A program made the translations under genes and the position numbers. A stretch of DNA of 6,635 nucleotides, taken from the NCBI GenBank assembly GCA_030149025.1, contig JASBSH010000258.1, positions 1-6,635 of the forward strand, in the 5' to 3' direction. A model generated the notes under the pieces. That model made no database searches. It was given only the letters and a program-made list of their open reading frames with translations, and had not been told where the DNA came from. This DNA is from Actinomycetales bacterium (GTDB lineage Bacteria; Actinomycetota; Actinomycetes; Actinomycetales; BWSM-131). This document shows positions 1 through 4,971 of the stretch, in pieces. The first letter of the stretch is position 1; each line of letters starts with the position of its first letter.

Positions 1-776
1 ACCACGGCCTGGACCGTCACGGTCTGTCCCAGAAGAGGCGACCGGTCCCCGCTGCCCTGAACGGCATGGATCCCGGTCGCGTCGCCGGTGCACTGCTCAG
101 CCGGCGGGTCGTCCGGTGGGTCGTCCGGCGGAGGGGTTCCCCCGAACGTCTGACCGGTGTTCGGCGCGCCCTTGGTGTTGGTGCCGTTTGTCGTGGTCCA
201 GCTGAAACCGCCGTAGGTCGTGCCGCTGCCGGTGAGCTGCAGCGACGAACCGACCGGCTCGGAGCCGCTCTGGGACACACCCACGTCCGTCGATGTCATC
301 CCGCTCGCGGGGCCGCTCGTCGCCGTGAACGTGCCCTCGTAGCTCAGGAACTGGACGACGTCACTCCCCTTCACGAGAGCGCTCCCGTCGGGTGCCCCGT
401 TCTGGAGCCCGACAGCGTCGACCGCCTGCGTCCCGTACCCGGCCTGCTGGTCGGCGAGGACGCCGGACAGCGGCAGCGTCGAGTAGCTCTGCCCGTTCGA
501 GCCGTTGTAGAGGATGACGCTCCAACCGGTCAGGTCGGTGCCGGCCGGTCCGGCGACCTCGACGAACTCGCCGACGTCCGCACCGCTGTTGTCGTAGTGG
601 AACTCGTTGATGAACACGCGGGAGTCGCTGCCCGGGACGGCTGACGCCGGCAGCGCGGTCAGCGGCAGGCTCACCGGCAGGCTCACCATGGCGGCTGCCG
701 CCGATGCGGCAATGAACGGAACGGCCCGTCGTGCAGGACGTCGCGGGCGGGCTCGGCATGCGGCGCGTCTGGTCAC
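1..776 (-). CDS. Secreted lamin-tail-domain protein, probable ExeM/NucH-type extracellular nuclease (N-terminal part)
   Basis: This gene reads leftwards and leaves the window, so only the first 258 codons are visible. I place the start at a GTG (774-776) because GGAGGA lies 4 bases upstream (781-786). The protein opens with an Arg-rich stretch (about residues 3-17), a hydrophobic segment (about 18-43) and an Ala-Ser-Ala site at 44-46, which together look like a signal peptide. Residues 53 to about 210 resemble a lamin-tail domain: RVFINEFHYDN at the start, then GEFVEVAG, DLTGWSVILYNG and SYEGTF. A Pro/Asp linker (214-225) leads to IHAVQGSGDRSP (236-247), typical of the OB-like region ahead of the endonuclease/exonuclease/phosphatase domain in ExeM/NucH proteins. 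The catalytic domain would lie outside the window, so nuclease function is inferred from architecture. Export of a DNA-degrading enzyme for nutrient scavenging is the usual role proposed for this family. Confidence 0.85.
   Translation of the reverse strand, partial: MTRRAACRARPRRPARRAVPFIAASAAAAMVSLPVSLPLTALPASAVPGSDSRVFINEFHYDNSGADVGEFVEVAGPAGTDLTGWSVILYNGSNGQSYSTLPLSGVLADQQAGYGTQAVDAVGLQNGAPDGSALVKGSDVVQFLSYEGTFTATSGPASGMTSTDVGVSQSGSEPVGSSLQLTGSGTTYGGFSWTTTNGTNTKGAPNTGQTFGGTPPPDDPPDDPPAEQCTGDATGIHAVQGSGDRSPLLGQTVTVQAV
102..137. repeat. 12-bp tandem repeat encoding the Pro/Asp linker
   Basis: Three adjacent 12-base units start at 102, 114 and 126. The first two differ at one base and the third is degenerate after six bases. 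On the minus strand they encode the PPDDPPDD-type linker between the lamin-tail domain and the OB-like region. The unit length is a multiple of three, so gain or loss of a copy would change only linker length. Confidence 0.7.
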
Positions 777-780
777 TCGT

Positions 781-786
781 TCCTCC
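781..786 (-). promoter_or_regulatory. Ribosome binding site for the LTD/ExeM-type gene
   Basis: GGAGGA reads on the minus strand 4 bases before the GTG at 774-776. It decides the start, because no ATG lies near the beginning of the frame; the first in-frame ATG is codon 30, inside the signal peptide. Confidence 0.75.
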
Positions 787-827
787 GGGACGTCTCGTCT
801 GGGCCTGGGGCGGGTGAAGGCGCGTCA

Positions 828-856
828 TTGTTACGCACAGTCCCGGCGTCCGGTAA
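828..856 (-). promoter_or_regulatory. Putative promoter of the secreted LTD/ExeM-type gene
   Basis: On the minus strand a TTACCG (851-856) and a TAACAA (828-833) are separated by 17 bases, a normal spacing for a housekeeping sigma factor. This would give a leader of roughly 45 bases before the GTG start. The match to consensus is only partial, so this is a prediction from spacing and relative AT content. Confidence 0.35.
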
Positions 857-879
857 GACTTTCGGGTGATCGACCGGTG

Positions 880-910
880 AAACCGGGCAGAACGCGCGTA
901 AACCGGGCAG
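880..910. repeat. 11-bp direct repeat upstream of the secreted-protein promoter
   Basis: AAACCGGGCAG occurs exactly at 880-890 and again at 900-910, a period of 20 bp or about two helical turns. The pair lies 24 bp upstream of the putative -35 element of the LTD/ExeM-type gene. Same-face spacing suits binding of a dimeric or cooperative regulator, but no regulator is identified in the window. Confidence 0.5.
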
Positions 911-911
911 T

Positions 912-934
912 CGGTGGTGCCGTACCGGCAACCG
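912..934 (-). terminator. Hairpin directly after the HAD stop codon, possible terminator
   Basis: Starting one base after the HAD stop codon, the minus strand can fold as CGGT and TGCCG pairing with CGGCA and ACCG, with a 3-base loop and a 2-base bulge. No real U-run follows. U-poor terminators have been proposed in high-GC actinobacteria, so this is a candidate only. Confidence 0.4.
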
Positions 935-1765
935 TCAGTGAGCGCCGGCCGAACGTCGACGCAAGAGGTCCTCGATGACCTGCGCCACGCCGTCCTCGTC
1001 GCACGGCGGCGCGACATGGGCCGCGGCCGCGAGTGCCTCCGGGTGCCCGTTCGCCATCGCGTAGCCCCGTCCTGCCCAGCCGAGCATCTGCAGGTCGTTC
1101 GGCATGTCGCCGAAGGCGACGACGTCCTCCGGGCCGATGTCGTGCTCCGTCGCGAACTCGGCGAGGGTGCTTGCCTTGCTCACCCCGAGCGCCGACACCT
1201 CCACCAACGAGTCGTTCACATTGGAGTGGGTCGGTTCCGCGAGGCCCTCAAGCGCCTCACGCGTCGCGGCGAGCATCTCGTCGCCCGTGGTGGTCTCGTG
1301 CCGGAGCAGGACCTTCACCACGGACGGCGCCGGCTCCAGCAGCTCGTCCAGCGTGCCGACGCGCTGGTGGCTCGTGGCGTCCCAGCGGGTGCGGTACGCC
1401 GGTTCGCGAAGGAACCCATCGAGGGTCTCCAGCCCGACGGCCACGTCACCGAGGACGTCACGGGCCCGCTTCACCACCTCACGGACGGTGTCCGTCTCCA
1501 GGGTGTGGGCGCGCAGCACCCTCTCCTCGCCGAGGTCGTAAACGAGGGCGCCGTTCGCGCAGATCGCGGTGCCACGGTGACCGGTCGCCTCGGCGACCTC
1601 GCCCATCCAGCGCGGGGGCCGACCGGTGACGAACACGACGTGGACGCCGGCCCGCTCGCAGGCGTCGAACGCGGCGATCGAGCGCGCGCTGATGGTGCCG
1701 TCGGCGCGGACGATCGTCCCGTCGAGGTCGGTGGCCACCATGCGCATGGAGCCAGTCTCGCCCAT
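935..1765 (-). CDS. HAD-IIB (Cof-like) hydrolase
   Basis: This 276-residue protein is a haloacid-dehalogenase-superfamily phosphatase of the Cof/YidA type, about the usual family length. Motif I is DLDGT (13-17), with Asp13 the expected nucleophile and Asp15 the acid/base. Motif II is the threonine of VTGR (Thr47). The motif III lysine is in SKAST (Lys197), and motif IV is GDMPND (219-224), which binds magnesium. The large C2-type cap lies between motifs II and III (about 80-190). Such enzymes remove phosphate from sugar phosphates, nucleotides or flavin precursors; the substrate cannot be read from the sequence. The first in-frame ATG is used, but Met7 or Met9, just before VATDLDGT, is equally plausible: the only purine-rich stretch (GGGAGG) is 16 bases upstream of Met1, and a stop codon lies three codons before it. 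The 209-bp gap to the YihY gene suggests its own promoter, though none is obvious. Confidence 0.93.
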   Translation of the reverse strand: MGETGSMRMVATDLDGTIVRADGTISARSIAAFDACERAGVHVVFVTGRPPRWMGEVAEATGHRGTAICANGALVYDLGEERVLRAHTLETDTVREVVKRARDVLGDVAVGLETLDGFLREPAYRTRWDATSHQRVGTLDELLEPAPSVVKVLLRHETTTGDEMLAATREALEGLAEPTHSNVNDSLVEVSALGVSKASTLAEFATEHDIGPEDVVAFGDMPNDLQMLGWAGRGYAMANGHPEALAAAAHVAPPCDEDGVAQVIEDLLRRRSAGAH

Positions 1766-1974
1766 GCGCGCCTACGACGGGCCTCCCGGCTGAGGTGCCT
1801 GGATTGCGCCTGTCGCATGCCACGTCGGAAACCGCGACGTTCTGCCCAGCCGCTCGTGCTCAGGCCAGGACTCGGGCGCTGCAGAAGGTCACGGTTTGTC
1901 CAAGGCTGCTGAACCGGGATTTCATGATTACGAGCGAGTTGGTGAAGATCCACTGCCACAGGACGGTGCGCTCG

Positions 1975-3111
1975 CTAGTCCTCCGGGCGCTGCGGGCTGG
2001 TGGCACGCCGGTCATCCAGGCCGCCGCCCGAAGACCGCGCCTCGACGTGCTGCTCCATGGCGTCGAGCCGGATCTCACGCGCCTCCTGCTTCGCCTTCTC
2101 CTCGCGCTCCTCACGCTTCTCGATACCGCTGGTGTCGCGCGGCGGCAGCTGCAGCTCGGCCTCCGCGCGCATACCGGCCTGCAGCTCGCGCGTGCGCTCC
2201 AGCTCGGAGTCGAACTCGGCGCCGAACAGCAGCGCCAGGTTCGTGATCCACAGCCACAGCAGGAAGACGATCACACCGGCCAGCGCGCCGTAGGTCTTCT
2301 GGTAGCTGCCGAAGTTCGCCACGTACAAGCCGAATCCGGCCGACGCCAGCACCCAGATGACCAGGGCCACGAACGCGCCCGGGCTCATCCACCGGAACTT
2401 CGGTTGCTTGATGTTGGGTGTCGCCCAGTACAGGACCGCGATGATGATGATCACGAGCAGGACCAGGACGGGCCACTTCGCGATCTGCCACGCCGTTACG
2501 GCCGCATCGCCCAACCCGATCGCCGAGCCGATGGCGCGCGCGAGGCCACCGCTCACCACGAGCCCGAGCGCGATCAGGCCGATGAGGACCACCGCGGCAA
2601 GGGTGATCACCATCTGGATCGGCCGGAGCTTGTAGAACGGCCGGCCCTCCTCGATCTCGTAGATCCGGTTCATGGCCCGGCTGAAGGCCCCGACGTACCC
2701 GGACGCGGACCACAGGGCGATGAGCACACCGATGATGAGGCCGAAGCCTGCCGACTTGTTCTGCACGAGGCCTGTGATCGGGCCCTGCAGGGTGTCGACC
2801 ACACCCTTCGGGGCGAGGTCACCGGCGATCGACAGCAGTGCGTTGACCGTCTTCTCCCCCTGACCGAACACCCCGAGCAGCGACACCATCGCGATCAGCG
2901 CCGGGAAGAGCGCAAGCACCGCGTAGTAGGTGAGCGCCGCGGCGAGGTCGGTGCATTGGTCGTCCATGAACTCGCGGAAGCTGCGCTTGATCGCGAACTT
3001 CCACGACGGCTTGACGATCTCCCTGAGGTCGTCGGGCTTGCGCGAGTCGTCGGGATGTGGAGCGTTCTCGCGCTGCACGTCCTTGGCGCTCTGGTTGCTC
3101 TGACCTGGCAT
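1975..3111 (-). CDS. YihY/BrkB-family integral membrane protein
   Basis: This 378-residue protein belongs to the YihY/virulence factor BrkB family (once misnamed ribonuclease BN). About six membrane helices are visible, near residues 64-84, 122-145, 167-190, 213-230, 246-266 and 276-298. Family signatures include DLAAALTYYAVLALFPALIA (55-74), the WSASGYVGAFSRAMNRIYE region (134-152) and YGALAGVIVFLLWLWI (274-289) followed by GAEFDSE. A hydrophilic N-terminal tail (1-45) and a highly charged, probably helical C-terminal tail (300-378, Glu/Lys/Arg-rich from 331 to 348) flank the core. The frame stays open 51 codons further upstream, but the ATG at 3109-3111 has GGAGG 8 bases before it and gives a normal family start. 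Molecular function is unknown for most members; transport or envelope roles are suggested in the literature. It is divergent from the NYN gene across about 100 bp. Confidence 0.95.
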   Translation of the reverse strand: MPGQSNQSAKDVQRENAPHPDDSRKPDDLREIVKPSWKFAIKRSFREFMDDQCTDLAAALTYYAVLALFPALIAMVSLLGVFGQGEKTVNALLSIAGDLAPKGVVDTLQGPITGLVQNKSAGFGLIIGVLIALWSASGYVGAFSRAMNRIYEIEEGRPFYKLRPIQMVITLAAVVLIGLIALGLVVSGGLARAIGSAIGLGDAAVTAWQIAKWPVLVLLVIIIIAVLYWATPNIKQPKFRWMSPGAFVALVIWVLASAGFGLYVANFGSYQKTYGALAGVIVFLLWLWITNLALLFGAEFDSELERTRELQAGMRAEAELQLPPRDTSGIEKREEREEKAKQEAREIRLDAMEQHVEARSSGGGLDDRRATSPQRPED

Positions 3112-3119
3112 CTGCTCTG

Positions 3120-3124
3120 CCTCC
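3120..3124 (-). promoter_or_regulatory. Ribosome binding site fixing the YihY-family start
   Basis: GGAGG on the minus strand lies 8 bases from the ATG at 3109-3111. It argues against the longer reading that would extend across the divergent intergenic region into the NYN gene. Confidence 0.8.
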
Positions 3125-3190
3125 AAAAACGCTCCGAGAACGGGTCGCGCGACTTTGAGTGTGTCGTGGGTGCGATCACCTCGCCTGTCG

Positions 3191-3212
3191 AGGAGCCCTA
3201 CCCTTGTGGGCC
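3191..3212 (+). promoter_or_regulatory. Start region of the NYN gene: SD for a TTG start, or a leaderless -10
   Basis: Two readings compete here. AGGAG (3191-3195) is 8 bases before an in-frame TTG (3204), which would add three residues. Alternatively TACCCT (3199-3204) fits a TANNNT -10 element and would place the transcript start at or beside the ATG at 3213, giving a leaderless mRNA, common in actinobacteria. The AGGAG is 17 bases from that ATG, too far to serve it well. No clear -35 is visible. Confidence 0.35.
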
Positions 3213-3767
3213 ATGGCCCAGCGCGTGACCTACCTCCTCGTCGACGGCGAGAACATCGACGCAACGCTCGGCGGCTCAGTGCTGGGGCGCCGCCCCGACC
3301 CGAACGAGCGCCCGCGCTGGGAGCGGGTCCGTGAGTTCGCCGAGAGCGCCTGGCGACAGCCGGTCAAGGCGCTGTTCTTCCTCAACGCCACCTCGGGGCA
3401 CCTGCCCATGGCGTTCGTCCAGGCGCTGCTGGCCCTCGACTACCGGCCGATTCCCTTGGCGGGCAGCGGCAGCGAGAAGGTCGTCGACATCGGCATCCAG
3501 CGCACCCTGGAGGCGATCAGCGATCGTGAGGGTGACGTCCTCGTCGCCACCCACGACGGTGACTTCCTCCCGCAGGTCAGTGCGCTCGTCGCGGACGGCC
3601 GGCGCGTCGGGCTCGTCGGCTTCCGGGAGTTCTTCAACTCGGGGTTCGCCGCGCTGGACGGCCTGCAGGTCTTCGACCTCGAGGACGACATGGGCGCCTT
3701 CAACGCACCGCTGCCGCGCGTGCGCGTCATACCTCTGGACTCGTTCGACCCCGCTCGGTTCCTGTAG
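3213..3767 (+). CDS. NYN-domain (LabA/DUF88-like) putative ribonuclease
   Basis: This 184-residue protein is a compact NYN domain of the PIN-like nuclease fold, a family of metal-dependent RNases or RNA-processing enzymes. The conserved acidic residues are visible: YLLVDGENID (7-16, Asp11), KVVDIGIQ (89-96, Asp92) and THDGDF (113-118, Asp115 and Asp117). The sheet strands VKALFFLN (51-58), VLVATHDGD (109-117) and RVGLVGF (131-137) alternate with helices as in the family. It fills the whole protein with no extra domain, so it probably acts alone or through partners. I use the ATG at 3213 because the protein then begins just before the first conserved strand; a TTG at 3204 is an alternative. 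It is the only plus-strand gene here, and its last 41 bp overlap the end of the oppositely oriented neighbour. The RNA target is unknown. Confidence 0.93.
   Translation: MAQRVTYLLVDGENIDATLGGSVLGRRPDPNERPRWERVREFAESAWRQPVKALFFLNATSGHLPMAFVQALLALDYRPIPLAGSGSEKVVDIGIQRTLEAISDREGDVLVATHDGDFLPQVSALVADGRRVGLVGFREFFNSGFAALDGLQVFDLEDDMGAFNAPLPRVRVIPLDSFDPARFL
3727..3767. other. Tail-to-tail 41-bp overlap of two coding regions
   Basis: The NYN stop (TAG, 3765-3767) lies inside the end of the minus-strand gene, whose stop (TGA, 3727-3729) lies inside the NYN coding region. The shared DNA encodes the last 13 residues of each protein. There is no room for a separate terminator for either gene, so complementary transcript ends are expected. 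Confidence 0.75.
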
Positions 3768-4257
3768 CCGTTCGCGTCGCGATCTGCGCTGCGGCATAGG
3801 CGCTTTCGATCAGCTGGACGACGTCCCGCACTGCCCGCTGCACGGTCCCGACCGCGTCGCGCGCCTGTGCAGCGGCGACAGTGTCAGCTGACCTGCCGGC
3901 GACGCGTACGAGCGCCACGCCTTCGGCCGCCTGGGCAGCCATCGTCCCGGCGCGGCTGAGCCCCCGCTGCACGTCCGACCAGCCGGGCGGGATGTCCAGA
4001 CCCTGCGTCGGCACGACCGACTGAGCCTGCACGCACAGATCACGGACCCGGTCCAGTGCTGTCGCCAGCTCGGAACCGGCGGTCTCCAGCGCGGCGTGCG
4101 TGTCGGCGTCCACCTGGGGTTTCGCGGACCGGACCGCTTCCAGCATCTGGTGGTACCGGTCGACCGCGCGGCGGAACCGGTCGTGCGTGTGCCGCCACAG
4201 CCCCTCACCGAGGGGGTCGGATCGGCTGCCGGATCGGGACTGCCAGGGCCAGCGCAC
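3727..4257 (-). CDS. Uncharacterised helical protein encoded next to bpa
   Basis: I do not recognise this 176-residue protein. It has no signal peptide, membrane segment or metal-binding motif that I can see. The N-terminus is basic and Trp/Ser/Arg-rich (1-13), followed by DPLGEGLWRHTHDRFRRAVD (14-33) and two Ala-rich, probably helical segments (about 48-79 and 95-160) separated by a Pro-rich turn (VPTQGLDIPPGW, 82-93). The heptad-like Ala/Val spacing suggests a helical bundle or coiled coil. The frame is open further upstream into bpa, but codons there are a shadow of bpa; I choose the GTG at 4257, 20 bases after the bpa stop, which lacks a good ribosome binding site. Translation may be coupled to bpa. 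Close spacing suggests one operon, so a role tied to the proteasome activator is possible but unproven. The GC-biased codon pattern supports real coding. Confidence 0.72.
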   Translation of the reverse strand: MRWPWQSRSGSRSDPLGEGLWRHTHDRFRRAVDRYHQMLEAVRSAKPQVDADTHAALETAGSELATALDRVRDLCVQAQSVVPTQGLDIPPGWSDVQRGLSRAGTMAAQAAEGVALVRVAGRSADTVAAAQARDAVGTVQRAVRDVVQLIESAYAAAQIATRTATGTERGRTSPEV

Positions 4258-4277
4258 CGGTGACTGTCGCGGGCCGA

Positions 4278-4910
4278 TCAGAGGTACTGGCCGGTGCCGT
4301 GCTGGGGACCCTCGCCACCCTGGTCCGGGCGCATACCGGGAGGCATACCGGGAGGCATCCCGGGTGGTGTCGTGCCCGCCGGCAGTGCGCGCCGCATCTG
4401 CTGCAACTGCGCCTGGGCGGCCATCTGCTGGGCGAACAGGGCAGTCTGGATGCCGTGGAAGAGGCCCTCGAGCCACCCGACGAGCTGGGCCTGGGCGATC
4501 CTGAGCTCGGCGTCGCTCGGGGTGTCACCCTCGCTGAAGGGCAGCGTGATGCGCTCGAGCTCCTCGACGAGCTCGGGGGCGAGACCGTCCTCGAGCTCGG
4601 ACAGTGAACGGCGGTGCAGCTCCGCCAGGCGCGTGCGGCCCGCCTCGTCCAGGGGAGCGTTGCGGACCTCCTCGAGCAGCTGCTTGATCATGCTGCCGAT
4701 CCGCATCACCTTGGCGGGCTGCTCGACCATGTCGGCGGGGCCGCGCTGCTCGTCGTCCTGGGAGCCGCCGGCGACGGCCATGCCCTCGGGCGTGACCACG
4801 ACCACGCTCTGCTGCGGGTCCGGCTGGCGGTCGTCGGCGTCGCCCTGCTGACGGTCAGGCTGGCGGTCGGTGCCGGGGTTCTGTGGCTGGGCGTTGTCGT
4901 CGAACTGCAT
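4278..4910 (-). CDS. bpa: Bacterial proteasome activator Bpa (PafE), DUF2587
   Basis: Bpa is an ATP-independent ring-shaped activator that docks on the 20S proteasome and opens its gate for unfolded or damaged proteins; it is known from Mycobacterium tuberculosis Rv3780. This 210-residue protein has a disordered Gln/Asp/Pro-rich N-terminus (1-34) and a short strand-like VVVVTPEG (36-43). The conserved core runs from about 63 to 175, with AKVMRIGSMIKQLLEEVR (66-83), LEDGLAPEL (106-114), SDAELRIAQAQLVGWLEGLF (132-151) and HGIQTALFAQQMAAQAQLQQ (152-171). It ends in the proteasome-docking motif GQYL (207-210), the HbYX-like tail shared with Mpa/ARC. A PPGM repeat (182-193) sits just before the tail. 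The ATG at 4908-4910 has AGGA 7 bases upstream. It lies 61 bp after fic with no clear promoter between them and 20 bp before the uncharacterised gene. Its presence predicts prcA/prcB elsewhere in the genome. Confidence 0.97.
   Translation of the reverse strand: MQFDDNAQPQNPGTDRQPDRQQGDADDRQPDPQQSVVVVTPEGMAVAGGSQDDEQRGPADMVEQPAKVMRIGSMIKQLLEEVRNAPLDEAGRTRLAELHRRSLSELEDGLAPELVEELERITLPFSEGDTPSDAELRIAQAQLVGWLEGLFHGIQTALFAQQMAAQAQLQQMRRALPAGTTPPGMPPGMPPGMRPDQGGEGPQHGTGQYL
4331..4366. repeat. 12-bp tandem repeat encoding PPGM units in Bpa
   Basis: Two identical 12-base units (4331-4342 and 4343-4354) and a third differing at two positions (4355-4366) encode the PPGMPPGMPPGM stretch just ahead of the GQYL tail. 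The repeat length keeps the frame, so slippage would lengthen or shorten the tether between the helical core and the proteasome-docking tail. Confidence 0.8.
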
Positions 4911-4917
4911 CCCCCCA

Positions 4918-4921
4918 TCCT
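4918..4921 (-). promoter_or_regulatory. Ribosome binding site of bpa
   Basis: AGGA on the minus strand, followed by a T and a run of six G, precedes the ATG at 4908-4910 by 7 bases. The G-run may add to the pairing. It supports this ATG over the longer open frame that continues upstream into the fic coding region. Confidence 0.6.
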
Positions 4922-4971
4922 GCCGTGCGGCACCGCCATCTGCTGCCCGGCCCCGCGTTGGCTGGCTTGTG

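Noticed and set aside
914..1912. Plus-strand open frame (332 residues) opposite the HAD gene
   Set aside because: It is antisense to a gene with all four HAD motifs, has an Arg/His/Val-rich artefactual composition, and lacks a ribosome binding site.
1766..1974. Possible tRNA or small gene in the 209-bp gap between the HAD and YihY genes
   Set aside because: A GGTTC-like stretch is present on the minus strand (around 1910-1915), but no matching T-arm, anticodon arm or acceptor stem can be built. Open frames here are short or shadows of neighbours, with no ribosome binding site. I see nothing supportable, including no clear promoter.
1795..3228. Long plus-strand open frame (477 residues) opposite the YihY gene
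   Set aside because: It is a His/Arg/Asp-rich antisense shadow typical of GC-rich genes and matches no family; the minus-strand YihY reading shows clear membrane helices and family motifs.
3112..3264. 51-residue upstream extension of the YihY-family protein
   Set aside because: It would overlap the start of the divergent NYN gene and has low-complexity Arg-rich sequence, whereas ATG 3111 has a strong ribosome binding site.
3768..3790. Terminator hairpin after the NYN gene (TCGCG/CGCGA)
   Set aside because: The stem is five bases with a one-base gap, cannot form a stable loop, has no U-run, and lies inside the coding region of the opposite gene.
4258..4476. Longer N-terminus for the bpa-linked protein (249 residues)
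   Set aside because: This stretch is the bpa coding region read in another frame; its Arg/Pro-rich translation is a GC-rich artefact. bpa itself is clearly real there.
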